Source: Chara braunii
Lineage: Eukaryota > Streptophyta > Charophyceae > Charales > Characeae
Assembly (NCBI GenBank): GCA_003427395.1
Contig: BFEA01000117.1
Span: forward strand, 2,922,773 to 2,951,806
Direction of reading: 5' to 3'
DNA: 29,034 bases
How positions within the stretch are numbered: the stretch's first letter is position 1; each line of letters starts with the position of its first letter. Shown one piece after another: positions 1-9,222 of the stretch. The notes under the pieces were generated by a model. That model had not been told where the DNA came from, searched no databases, and was given only the letters and a program-made list of their open reading frames with translations. The position numbers were made by a program, and so were the translations under genes.

Positions 1-22
1 CATACACACACACACACACATA
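1..22. repeat. (CA)n microsatellite
   Basis: About ten CA dinucleotides open the window. From here to 250 the sequence is AT-rich with several poly(A) runs and no recognisable gene. Confidence 0.9.
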
Positions 23-250
23 CTAATCGTCATTGCAAAATAAATTGATTTTTTGAATTCCTTGATCTTTTTCTTATTACAAAAAAAAAAAACAAAAAAA
101 AAAACAGAAAATCGAAGAAGACAAAGAATAACCAAACAAAAATCCCCAAAAAAAATAAAGTTTTTTTTTTATTATTTTATTCTCTCCATCTTTTCTGTTT
201 TTTATTTTTTTTAATTCCATAAATTTTATTGTTTCCTTAAAAAAAATATG

Positions 251-295
251 GGGTTGTAGGTTTTGAAAAACCCTACAACCCTTTTTTTTTTTTTT
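251..295. repeat. Hairpin followed by a T15 run
   Basis: Ten-base arms GGGTTGTAGG (251-260) and CCTACAACCC (272-281) form a perfect inverted repeat, directly followed by a run of T at 282-295. On the minus strand the T run reads as the poly(A) tail of the neighbouring LINE-A, so the hairpin lies just outside that element and may belong to the target site. Confidence 0.6.
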
Positions 296-374
296 ACTAT
301 TATTTTTTACGGAAAAAATAATGTAAAAATGTGGTTGCGGTGGAACCGACCTCAGCAGAGGATGCGCCAATGAA

Positions 375-977
375 CATGGCCGCCCTCCGAGCCTGACCCC
401 AGATACATAGCTTGTATGTAGTAGCCATGTTGTCCATTATAGACATATGCTTGACAAAGGCTCCTTGCTCCTTTCCCACAATATTCGGAAGATATCGAGC
501 TAGTCTCAGGGTTAGGGCCTTTACGAGTTTCTTATATGAGACATTCAATACTGATATTGGTCTCCAGTTTCGAACATCCGCTTTCTCGCTTTTTTTATAA
601 ATCGGTGAGATTATAACCTTCATCATTTCGCGGGTGAGTTCTCCTCCTACTAACATCTTGTTATAGATATTTATTAGTAGGGGGCTTATTTGAGGTTAAA
701 CTGTCAAGTAAAGTTTGATAGGTAGGCCATCATCACCCGTTGTTTTCCCTTTTGTCATTTTCTTGGCAGCATAGAGTAACTGTTCTGATGAGATGAGTCT
801 ATCCAAATTTAACTTCGCCGAGATATTCAATTTAGTTCTTGCGGGTTCGATGTCAAATGTCCGAGTTTTCTCTCGAATCAGTTTCCATAATATCGAACGG
901 TCTGCGTGTTGACAATATATTTTAGAAGTATAACAGAAAAATTCCCACGAGAAATGAAAGTTGAAAAAACATTCCAT
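375..977 (-). pseudogene. LINE-A reverse transcriptase, N-terminal fragment
   Basis: Two open stretches in the same minus-strand frame (977 to 696 and 656 to 300) are separated by a stop at 696. The first ends in the finger motif KKMTKGKTTGDDGLPIK. The second holds the classic LINE motif NWRPISVLNVSYKKLVKA followed by GKEQGAFVKHMSIMDN. These correspond to the conserved blocks before motif A of non-LTR reverse transcriptases. Motif A (the first catalytic aspartate) and everything after it are absent. After about 375 the reading runs into unrelated AT-rich sequence with a small hairpin (299-322, arms of ten bases, loop ACGG). It encodes no working polymerase. Confidence 0.85.
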
Positions 978-1433
978 TAAAAAAAAATCCTTCAGATTTA
1001 TAAATTATCATTCCAATGTTCGTCCAATTCTAAAATTTCCAGTTTTATTTAACAAGTTCCCGTTTAAATATGAGTTTTCCCTTCCAACTACATCTATTTG
1101 TTGAAGATGGAATGGAAGTTTGGACGAGTTTATGAAATGTTTTAATTAAATTTTTATTCTACTACAACAAATATCTTCTAATTTAGATTGGATTAACCTA
1201 TTAATGATTGAAAATCCTTACTTAGAATGAGAGTCCAATTAAAATATTTCATGAACTCATCCAGACTTCCATTCCATCTCTAGCATGCAGTCCAAATAAG
1301 AAGGGATACCCTATTCTTGGAATGAAAGTTTGCAAGTAAGATGAAAAATTTTAAAATTGGAATGACATTTTTTAAGATGGAATGAAAATTTAAAATTTAG
1401 ATTGTAATTTTACTATAGAATGATTATTTAATT
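978..1433. mobile_element. AT-rich fold-back (MITE-like) insertion inside LINE-A
   Basis: The LINE reading is interrupted here by very AT-rich DNA that contains a long imperfect inverted repeat. The arm at about 1105-1150 (core GATGGAATGGAAGTTTGG) is matched in reverse complement at about 1236-1285. The outer ends, near 1003-1016 and 1413-1430, are also loosely inverted and share TTATCATTC and AATCATTC. The motif GGAATG or CATTCC recurs many times. No ORF and no sure target-site duplication are seen, so the class is unknown. Confidence 0.55.
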
Positions 1434-1660
1434 CTAGGAAATTTTTTCGTTGTATAGTCTCGCAAATTCGGATATTGTTTCCAAGTCATATGAGATGATT
1501 GAGTCTGTTGCGAAGAGATGTGTCAATTCTTTCATCGATATTTGATAGTTTTGTAAAATCAGCCTATGGAATATTTCATTTTCCATCCGATCTCCTGTTG
1601 TAATATTCCTTTGTGCTAACCACACTTTCAATTGTTTCTGCTATTTTATCTTCAACCGTT
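1434..1660 (-). pseudogene. LINE-A ORF2 linker between endonuclease and reverse transcriptase
   Basis: A 65-residue open stretch (1631 to 1434) includes KELTHLFATDSIISYDLE. It lies where non-LTR elements have the linker between endonuclease and reverse transcriptase. LINE-C has an equivalent stretch in the same order. No motif proves function. The assignment rests on position between the two recognised domains. Confidence 0.5.
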
Positions 1661-1799
1661 CCAGCTTACACAAGCTTCTTTTCATTTTAGCAGTCCAATA
1701 TATATCAGAAATAGGATGTTTGCCAAAAGATTTTTCAGATTGGGCCACAATTTTCAAGAACTCCCTTTATATGTGATTTTTACATCTAACTTTTAATTG

Positions 1800-2600
1800 T
1801 GAAATAATATTAAACGACTCTGCACAATATGCAGGCTTACCTCTGCCCAATCTATTTCGGATACAAACAAGTATTTGGCTTCGTTCCACTGATCGAGATG
1901 ACGTTGGATCCATAGGACAACCTGCGGATCGTCCAGGTGAGACATATTCAGTTTGAAATATGATTTGCCAAATTTATGTTTTTGTGTGGTATTGAGACTT
2001 GCTATAACTGAACTGTGGTCTAAGATTGTACCGGTCGAGACCTCTACCTGAGCGCAGGTGTTTCATGCTTCCCCCTTCATTAGGAAAAAATATAAGTGTC
2101 TCCGTACCGGGGGGGTCTGCGATCTGTGCTAGGTATAACTAAAAGCTTCCGGATTCAGGATCCAGTAGACGTTTGTCAGTCCTTGAGATACCAAGAGCGA
2201 ATTTAGCAATCAATAGTCTGCTCGGACGGACATTATTGTCCATATAATATTTTTCAGCACAATTTTTATCCAGATCCAACAACCCCATATGTCCATCATT
2301 TGGTCAAGGATGAAGATTTTCAGTTCTTTATGGATTAAAATCCACACCCACCCCCTTATCCCTTGTTCATTGGTCGCACCCCTCGCTGGAGCCAAAAACT
2401 GTGCGCCCTGCCACCATTTTGTATCATTTCGCATTCGATGTTCATCTAAATTGGACTCGTGGATACATAAAATATGAACTTTGTTAGTGTGGAGCCAAAT
2501 CTTTAATTTGTTTCTCTTATGTTTTCTTTCAGTGTCACATAAACCGCGAACGTTTCATGTCGCGATACGAAGCTTGCCTCTAAGAGGCATGAACTATCAT
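1800..2600 (-). pseudogene. LINE-A apurinic-type endonuclease
   Basis: On the minus strand the reading begins near 2600 with RIAT, then a stop in place of the usual tryptophan, then NVRGLCDTERK. The block HILCIHESNLDEHRMRND follows, which carries the catalytic-type glutamate of the exonuclease-endonuclease-phosphatase fold. The 74-residue piece at 2434-2210 continues it. At about 2030-1830 the block DHSSVIASLN and FGKSYFKLNMSHL match the end of the domain. In LINE-C the same place reads DHALVGVN and GKNFYKLNSSLL. Several stops and frameshifts make it a pseudogene. Confidence 0.75.
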
Positions 2601-2649
2601 CAAGCCGAGATTTCCTTGGACGTGGCCCTCTTCCTCGATCTCCAGTTCG

Positions 2650-4280
2650 TCCTTCTTCCTCTTCCTAAGGCCCTCCGACTCGCTGCCCCCAACCTCATTC
2701 CACGACATTCGCAGAGTTTCCACAAGAGATTTATCAAACCGAATGTGTCTGTGGACTGAGTGAAATAGTCATTTGGCTATTGTACGACCAGAGAGACAAC
2801 TTTTAAAAATAATTTCGTCAAGTCCTTCATTGAGTGGAGAGTTCAAGCATAACAGTGAAAACCACCCTTTATCTAGTGATGTCAACTGTTGCTTGATCTG
2901 ATTCGTCATTCTGGCATTCAGGAAGACATAGAACACTCGAACCCTGTGCCCATTGAAATCCTGGGCTGTGTCGACTCTTACTCTGAGTGTGAGAATCATT
3001 CAAAGGTTCAAACAGGCTCGGACCTGGTTTTTCACTTTGGCACTGATCTCAGACTTGGTTAAGGTTATGTCTGCTTCTCTCGTGGGTAGTTTCATCATCC
3101 CGTCCGGAAGCAGATTGGACATTACCATTACCGTTTTTTTTTTGGATCTGCTAGAATTAATGGGACCAGAGTCTTAGGAATATTCTGGTCCTCTGCGCCC
3201 AGAGTTGTCACGGGGTCTGCCTCTATAAGTCCCACCATCCTTCATTTTTCCCATTCCTGAAGTTTTTTCACTGTCCATTCCGGCATCTCCCGACCCCTAC
3301 CCCCCTCCCTTGCCTCTCGGCACCCATTTATGAGATCACTCATTTCGATTTTCCATGGATTTCCCTTTCTTGTTCTTCTTCCCTTTTGCCGATACCCCCA
3401 CTGCCCATTTTTTCAAATGGGGGGTAGACTCCCCATCTTCCCCGTCTTCTTCCTCCTCCTCGTCCACTTCATCTTCATCAATTTCTTCTTCGGATGGTTC
3501 TCTCCTTGCTTTTCCCCATTTGGACTTGTTACCCTTTACCCTACTGCCGCCAGTCTTATGGCTATCCGATGGACTTGTCGATCTTTCATATATCCTACCT
3601 GCTTTTGGATTCCAATTACGATTGCGCTGTCTCCTGGCGAGAAAAACCTTCGATATCCGGTCAACTTAAACGGGGGGCTTTTTCCCAACGGGACAAAACA
3701 TGAAAAAGACGGTTCTAGAGGGAAAATTCCCCCCCCCTCCTCGTTGAAAGGATCGTGTTCCACTTCTGCCCTCATAGGGCAGCAATCATCTGTCTCGTCG
3801 TGATAAAAGGCTCGACAAAGACCACACCATAGGGTACTTGCTGAAATAATCTCAAAGTAGTTGTCCCCCTGATGTGGGATTCCTACCGCCAAACGTGGTT
3901 TAACCCTCAAGCTCGCTTGGGGCTCGAGCTCAAATCTCACTGTACCCAATACTGGTTCTTCATCATCAGGTTCAATGGGATGTTGTTTGATAATTGTCCC
4001 AAAGGTGTTTTCAACAGCAGTTAGCAATGCAGTCATCAACTCTACTAAAAAAAAAACTATGTGTCAGATTTTTGAAAGTTTCGATTTCAGCTAATGTCAT
4101 GCATGGCATAAACTGCACTTTATACTCTTTACCATCCGCGTAGATTTTATCCATTTTTTTGTGGATCATCCATTCAATCACGTTCGTTTGGGACGAGACA
4201 AAGGAGCAAAGGTTCTTTCCTTCACTCTGATATCGACCACGTTTGACTCCTTCGTCAAGCAAACCGGAATCGTACCAAGC
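2650..4280 (-). pseudogene. LINE-A ORF1 (nucleic-acid-binding, CCHC knuckle)
   Basis: The best piece is 4039 to 3536 (167 codons). It contains a zinc-knuckle-like CGLCRAFYHDETDDC preceded by RLAVGIPHQGDNYFEI. The order matches LINE-C ORF1, where IPYRVGGREYHIHTAHKLRP precedes a knuckle. A first piece (about 4280 to 4011) reads up to KNLTHSFFF and then changes frame. Downstream are acidic and lysine-rich stretches typical of ORF1 tails, and a 76-residue open piece at 2999-2769. LINE ORF1 proteins bind the element RNA. This copy is frameshifted and truncated at its 5' end by the LINE-B tail. Confidence 0.65.
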
Positions 4281-4375
4281 GTTTTTTTTTTTTTTTTTTT
4301 TTTTTTTTACCATCTATGTTGGGGAGTAGAGGACGTGCTGATAAAAGCAAACACTCCCTCTACTCCCCTAGATGG
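4281..4375 (-). repeat. LINE-B 3' end: terminal hairpin plus poly(A)
   Basis: On the minus strand a fold-back (arms GGGGAGTAGAGG at 4321-4332 and CCTCTACTCCCC at 4357-4368, extended by CCATCTA and TAGATGG) is followed immediately by about 28 A (T on the plus strand, 4281-4308). This is the expected layout of a LINE 3' terminus, a structure next to the poly(A) tail. The tail joins straight into LINE-A ORF1, which suggests that LINE-B inserted into LINE-A. Confidence 0.7.
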
Positions 4376-5990
4376 ATAGATGGCTCCGTTCCATTGGTGG
4401 AGAGTTGCACCTGCTAGAAACCAGGTCCAGCGTCCCTTTACATCATCAATAATGAACAGACACCGGATCTGGAAATGCTGGGAATTGTTATGCCTCTTCA
4501 CCCTAACCAGGCGCCAGATAAGCCATTGCACCTAGCAGTATTAACACTCCCAACCTGCTTATCAGGAGTTGGGACTGGATTCCACAGATAAACGCAATAC
4601 TGAGACACAGTTGATCACTCAAGCACAAACCATGAACTAGGAACTCAGGCCAACTTTCGTGGCGGAAAAGGATCAGGAAAATCAGATAGGGGGCTGAGGG
4701 GAATGTAGAGATCAATGTTGCTCCAGTCATTAAAGTATAAGTGGTAATTCCTTAGGAGCTCACCATGAGCAATCTCGCACACTCCATTCCATTTAACCTG
4801 CCCTATTTTACCACCTTGTTTCCCTCCGAGCCAATTTTGATTGAAAGTTTTTATGTGTTGTTTGATTTATTTTTCAGCTGTCAAAGGTTTTAGTTTTTCT
4901 TTTAATGTTTCCCATCTAGAGTTAATCTCTAGTTGGATTTGTTGCTTGATGGTATCCGTGAACTCAAGCCCATCTAGACGGACATCTTTCATTTCAAATA
5001 TGCACCTGTGAGACGATATGGCCCAGATAACAACTCTTATCCCAGTCGTGAATAGGTTAGTTGTAAAGCTATCTTCACATGATGGGGCCCAGGCTTCCAG
5101 GAGGAGAGCTTTCCAGTTCCATGGTCATGGTAGGGAGGTTTCTATCTGATTCCAAATCATGTCCCACCAACGCCATAGCCAAACCGACCCTGGGCATTCA
5201 GAAATATATGTTCTATTGTTTTCGGAATCAATTTGGACGGGAAGGTAGATTTGCAGAACTTGCACCAGGGAAGGGTTATTCCTCTTTGTTCTAGTGTAGT
5301 TCTATCAATGATCCTGTCCCACCAACGCCATAGCCAAACCGACCCTGGCATTGAAGAAATATATGTTCTATTGTTTCCGGAATCAATGGACGGGAAGGCA
5401 GATTTGCAGAACTTGCACCAGGGAAGGGCTATTCCTCTTTGTTCTAGTGCATAAATTCGCACCAACTGTTTTTTAACCTTATGCGAGAGTACGGCAACAT
5501 CATTAAGGAATAGGATAGTGACAACATGTTTTTTCAACCACTGCACGTTGTATTCGGAAAATCCCTCACTCATATCAAATCTCGCCAGATTGTCAGTTAA
5601 AGAGGGGACTCCAATTTTAATCCTGACGGAATAACTCCATCACTGAAGCATCCATCCAGTAGTGAGTCGATATGTTCCTTCTCTTCGTCCGTGTATTCCC
5701 TTCGGGGTATGCCTTGCCCTTCCCCTCCCCTACCGCCCCTGGTTGGTGAGTTTGGTCTATCGGGTCAGTCAAAGACAACGTCAGCAACAATCCTAAAATA
5801 AGCCAAGATAGGGGATTATATATTCTATATATACTCCGAGGCTTTGATAAATTAGGGTAAGTCTGAGTCTCATTCCTTTCGATATTGGTTCCATCCATAA
5901 GGAGTCATCATAAATATACCTCAAGGAGTCAATGGCAGTGCTGAACTCCCATCCGGGAGTGTGCGCCCGTTCAACTTCAAGTACCAATGG
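4376..5990 (-). pseudogene. LINE-B: C-terminal part of ORF2 with zinc-finger tail
   Basis: On the minus strand readable blocks run from about 5987 (VERAHTPGWEFSTAIDSLRY) through EYTDEEKEHIDSLLDGCFSD (about 5690) and FSEYNVQWLKKHVVTI (about 5560). The zinc motif follows: LPWCKFCKSTFPS with KTIEHIFLNAQG. That CxxC...H pattern is the tail finger of plant LINE reverse transcriptases. Further on are FEMKDVRLDGLEFTD and EINSRWETLKEKLKPL (about 5000 to 4880) and WSNIDLYIPLSPLSDFPDPF (about 4720). Endonuclease and polymerase domains are absent, so this is a 5'-truncated, frameshifted copy. Confidence 0.7.
5161..5449. repeat. Tandem duplication of the LINE-B zinc-finger segment
   Basis: Two copies of about 135 bp, at 5161-5296 and 5316-5449, start GTCCCACCAACGCC and end TTGTTCTAGTG. 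The minus-strand reading therefore contains the CKFCKS finger twice. The copies differ by scattered substitutions and small indels, so the duplication is not recent. Confidence 0.9.
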
Positions 5991-6770
5991 TCTCTTCGGT
6001 CTTCAGCATTCCCTCCTCAGCAGGTAGTGGGCCAGGGTACACAAGCCACTCACGGGGGATAGACCTGGCTTCGACAAAGTCGTTTCCTCTCTGTATGAGA
6101 GGAAGCCTTCATAGCCCTGCCACCATAGCAATCGCTATTGCGGTTAAGTGGCACGGCGTCCAACCAGCATAGCATAGGAATTGACGATCGTTCTGCGCCA
6201 TGACTGCCTCGGCGAGTGGCGCGTTACCGCTACCGCAGGCGGCGCCCGGTACCCCTCCCTCCACGGTCCAGGGCCAAATATTCTGGAGCTCCGCCCTCTG
6301 ATTTTTTTGCCAAGCCTCTCTTCAGCCCAACCCTGGACGTCCAAACCGCTGCCGGCGGGAGCCAATGGACTGAACGGACGGACAAGCCCTTTCCATCTCA
6401 CAGCATAGGCCGTGGGCAAGTGGGTCCAGAAGTAATCCTGATCCATGTTGATGTGTATTTCCGCCCCCCAGCAGGGTCCATTTGCTTTATTTCTTCAACG
6501 GAGGAGGGCTTGGTGTGGGGCGCGGGGCAGCGGGCGTGGCCGGCGAGGGGGAGCACCGCAAGGACATGACTTGTGTTTGTGAAATCCTGAAGCTACGTTA
6601 GTTGTCCCCATGTCTAGGTGGAGGTCGAGGATTGTGCAGGTCATGGATCTGGCTTTCTGCGCATCCAGATGCACTCTGACACTGCTGGGTTCCACTTTTT
6701 ATCTTCTTTTTTCCCAAACAGGGCGATGGGCTTGAGGCATCATCATCAGGGGGGTCAGGAGCTACTCCAT
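5991..6770. other. GC-richer stretch without a recognisable gene
   Basis: Short ORFs occur on both strands and overlap one another, with proline, arginine and alanine-rich translations expected from GC-rich noncoding DNA. No family motif, splice pattern or repeat structure could be supported. Confidence 0.4.
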
Positions 6771-6771
6771 C

Positions 6772-6850
6772 CAACCGATCTGATCGCGATTCGAGCTCAG
6801 GACTGTTTATCAACAGTTCTTGGGTGTACAATTGAGCCACATAGGCTGGG
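6772..6850 (-). repeat. Possible tRNA-derived SINE head
   Basis: On the minus strand TGGCTCAATTGTACAC resembles a pol III A box. The segment about 30 nt further, ACAGTCCTGAGCTCGAATCG, resembles the anticodon stem, variable loop and B box of a tRNA. Spacing is close to that of a tRNA, but pairing is incomplete. No clear 3' tail was found. Confidence 0.35.
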
Positions 6851-7627
6851 TGGGTTCTCCTGTTTGAAACCTAATCGGGCATGTCCGTTCTGTGACTTTT
6901 GCCTTTCCGGGAAGATAGGGCTGATACCCAGCACTTGCACTTCCACCCATGTTCTGTTGTTTTCGGGTTGTTTCCCCACTTCCATCCTTTTTTTGTTTCT
7001 TTTTTTTTTTCTTTTCTTTCGTCCACTGGATGACAACTTGTCACATCATGAGGGATAGTGTATGATTGACTGATTTGGATCACACCGCACTTTTTGGCCA
7101 GAATTTTCGTCGGGACTGCAGCCCGATGCATGTCACGAAAGTCCTACCGGTAGCAGTGTGGTATGCCCTAACTGCAGCAGCGGAGCATAGGGGTGATGCT
7201 GCTCCCCAGTGAGGTAGCGCCACGTGTACCAGCGAACTAGTAAACTAATTAGCAGAGGGGATATCCTCTGGGTAAAAAACTACGCGAAATCGCACGCTAT
7301 GCGCGCGCGAACCTTCCCGAGAAGCGGTCCAGGTTCTTTCTCGCGCACGTCCCGCATGCGCGTCTGCCGGTGTGGCCAGGCGGCGATTTATCTTTCCCCA
7401 GTGGCTACAGAGATGCCAACGACGGACTCCGCACCTGGCCCGTTTGAAGCGCTACGGAGGGTTCTGTAGAGTCGTGAAAACGTGTTTCCTAAGCCAGCGG
7501 TATTGCCGAGCTGGGCAGGCCACCGACGGATGACGGGTTATTAGCCCATGTTCCCTCCACACGACGCCCTCTCGGGCATGCATCTGGACATATATTTTTC
7601 CCAGGGTTCAGTTTAGGAAAGACTGAC
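6851..7627. other. No gene recognised
   Basis: This stretch includes a pyrimidine-rich patch at 6985-7022 and a CpG-rich part at 7280-7370 (several GCGCGC steps). Nothing coding or structured could be supported. It may include distal upstream sequence of the eIF5A gene. Confidence 0.35.
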
Positions 7628-7755
7628 AAAGGCTCCTGTGAAAGAGCCCTCAGAGGGAAACAGAAAGGCTCGGCGAGCTGCCTGCCATCTGAGAAAGCCC
7701 CTGTGAAGGAGCCCTTAGAGGGAAACAGCCAAGGCTCGGCGAGCTTCCTGCCATG
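7628..7755. repeat. 66-bp imperfect tandem repeat with internal hairpins
   Basis: Two units, at 7628-7693 and 7694-7755, share GAGGGAAACAG and GGCTCGGCGAGC. Unit 1 holds two small adjacent inverted repeats (GGCTC...GAGCC and CCCTC...GAGGG), partly kept in unit 2. Confidence 0.75.
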
Positions 7756-7979
7756 AGTGGTCGGCTGTCCGTGCGTTCGTCCGATTTGGAATCTTCGCGA
7801 GGGGAAAAAAGGGAAAAATGAAACAATGAAAATTAATCCCCTCCCCCCGCCCTCCTGCTTTTCCTTACCTTATATTACCTTATATACCTACCTAACCTAA
7901 TTTGGCTGTCGAGGGACAATTAGGGGGGGGCCCAATCGGGTGCACAGTGGTCGGTATAACTGTACTGTACGATTGACAA

Positions 7980-8120
7980 GTCAGGGGATCAAACCCGTAT
8001 TAAAAAGGAAAGAAACCGATGAATGGGGAAGAGCGGAGGCAGCAAGGTCGCGAAGTCTGTGGGCGTCGCGGCGGTCGGTGATCGCACATCACCGGGCGTC
8101 GCTCGCGGAGAGATAGACCA

Positions 8121-8159
<39 letters not shown>

Positions 8160-8320
8160 CACGCTCGGGAGGGAGGGAGGAGGGAACGCTGCCGCCGCGA
8201 AAGCAAGGAAGGAGAAGGAGAGAAAAAGAGCTGCATAAGCGGAGGCTAGTTGGAGAAGGAGGGCAGGGCAGGCCAGGCCGTCAGGAAGGAGAGTGAGGAG
8301 GAGGGACACAGAGGAGAGGC

Positions 8321-8358
<38 letters not shown>

Positions 8359-8361
8359 GCT
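7980..8361 (+). promoter_or_regulatory. Probable eIF5A 5' leader and proximal upstream region
   Basis: This is the purine-rich stretch directly ahead of the eIF5A start. It holds a (GA)n tract at about 8124-8155 and a pure (CAG)11 at 8323-8355 that ends seven bases before the ATG. No TATA box was assigned with confidence. The reading frame of eIF5A stays open upstream through the CAG run (it would be polyglutamine), but no in-frame ATG lies between 8293 and 8362, so the CAG run is most likely untranslated leader. Confidence 0.5.
8323..8355 (+). repeat. (CAG)11 trinucleotide repeat in the eIF5A leader
   Basis: Eleven uninterrupted CAG units lie in the predicted 5' untranslated region, in frame with the coding sequence but upstream of the likely start codon. 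CAG runs are length-unstable, so the number may vary between individuals. Confidence 0.95.
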
Positions 8362-8841
8362 ATGGCGGACGAGGAACATCATTTTGAGCACAAGGCCGAC
8401 TCCGGCGCCTCGAAGACGTTCCCCCAGCAGGCGGGAACTATCAGGAAGAATGCTTTCATCGTCATCAAGAGCCGTCCGTGCAAGGTGGTAGAGGTTTCAA
8501 CCTCTAAGACAGGTAAGCACGGTCACGCCAAGTGTCATTTCGTTGGGATTGACATCTTCACTGGCAAGAAGCTCGAGGATATTGTGCCGTCCTCTCACAA
8601 CTGCGACGTCCCGGAAGTGACACGTACAGATTACACTCTCCTCGACATTACGGACGAGGGTTTTGTCAGCCTCCTCTCTGATAAGGGCGACACCATGGAC
8701 CACATCCGCCTGCCCAACGACACGGCGCTAGCCAATCAGCTGAAGGAAGGTTACTCAGCGGGGAAAGAGCTCATGGTTACGGTCATGTCAGCGATGGGAG
8801 AGGAGCAGATAGCGGCCGTCAAGGATGTGGGGCCTAAATAA
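8362..8841 (+). CDS. eIF5A: Eukaryotic translation initiation factor 5A
   Basis: The 159-residue product is full length for plant eIF5A. It binds the ribosome in the cytoplasm and relieves stalling in elongation and termination. The hypusination loop STSKTGKHGHAK is intact, with the lysine to be converted at residue 52. The N-terminal block MADEEHHFEHKADSGASKTF and the following PQQAGTIRKN are the plant-lineage form. KKLEDIVPSSHNCDVP marks the end of the N-terminal SH3-like domain, and the C-terminal OB-fold half ends in MSAMGEEQIAAVKDVGPK. The start at 8362 is chosen because it is the family start, and the upstream open frame has no ATG. The CDS is a single exon with no intron, unlike most plant eIF5A genes as I recall them, so a retrocopy is possible. 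The reading frame itself is undamaged. Leader and downstream flank are rich in GA repeats. Confidence 0.97.
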   Translation: MADEEHHFEHKADSGASKTFPQQAGTIRKNAFIVIKSRPCKVVEVSTSKTGKHGHAKCHFVGIDIFTGKKLEDIVPSSHNCDVPEVTRTDYTLLDITDEGFVSLLSDKGDTMDHIRLPNDTALANQLKEGYSAGKELMVTVMSAMGEEQIAAVKDVGPK

Positions 8842-8997
8842 CTGACAAGTGCCAATCCTTTAAGAGAGTGTTCATCGTATCGACCATGTAGAGGGTTTGC
8901 TGAAAGCGTGGGGGGGGGGGGCGAGTGAAGGAAAGGGAAAGTGGGCATGTGCGTATGTTAGGGGACCGAGTGGTGGAGAGGGAAAGGGGGACGGGGG

Positions 8998-8999
<2 letters not shown>

Positions 9000-9069
<70 letters not shown>

Positions 9070-9090
9070 GAGAGAGAGAGAGAGAGAGAG
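9000..9090 (+). repeat. (GA)n microsatellite downstream of eIF5A
   Basis: About 45 GA units, with one GT interruption near 9066, follow poly-G patches at 8911-8922 and 8993-9000. The tract is within the likely 3' untranslated or immediate downstream region. Confidence 0.95.
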
Positions 9091-9178
9091 GTTGTTTGTG
9101 TGGTCGAATTATGTCGTTTCGGATGAGTCTAGAGTATAACCGGGGAGGCGGGGAAGGAAAGGATGGCGATGGAGGGAG

Positions 9179-9222
9179 GGCGGGGGGAAAGAAGAGAGCA
9201 AGGGGAGGGGGGCGGGGGGTGG
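9179..9222 (+). other. G-rich cluster with quadruplex potential
   Basis: G runs of 6, 4, 6 and 6 lie at 9182-9187, 9202-9205, 9207-9212 and 9214-9219. The last three are separated by single bases. This satisfies a simple four-run G-quadruplex pattern on the plus strand. One ambiguous base follows at 9294, and another pure run of about 15 G lies at 9868-9882. Confidence 0.6.

Larger units (their letters stand above)
296..4280 (-). mobile_element. LINE-A: degraded L1-type non-LTR retrotransposon
   Basis: Read on the minus strand, the parts come in LINE order: an ORF1 with a zinc knuckle (about 4280 to 2650), an apurinic-type endonuclease (about 2600 to 1800), a linker (about 1660 to 1434) and a reverse transcriptase fragment (977 to about 375). 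A poly(A)-like run (T on the plus strand, 282-295) closes it. The palm and thumb of the reverse transcriptase and the C-terminal zinc region are missing, so the copy has a 3' internal deletion. An AT-rich insertion at 978-1433 splits the linker from the reverse transcriptase. Stops and frameshifts throughout show a dead copy. Confidence 0.8.

Noticed and set aside
251-295. Hairpin plus T run as a bacterial-type terminator
   Set aside because: The context is eukaryotic repeat DNA, and the T run is better read as the poly(A) tail of LINE-A on the other strand.
5991-6570. Possible ribosomal RNA or gene fragment in the GC-rich stretch
   Set aside because: No conserved rRNA block or protein motif could be identified.
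8293-8361. N-terminal extension of eIF5A with eleven glutamines
   Set aside because: The upstream frame begins at GTG, not ATG, and the family starts at MADEEHH. Kept as leader sequence.
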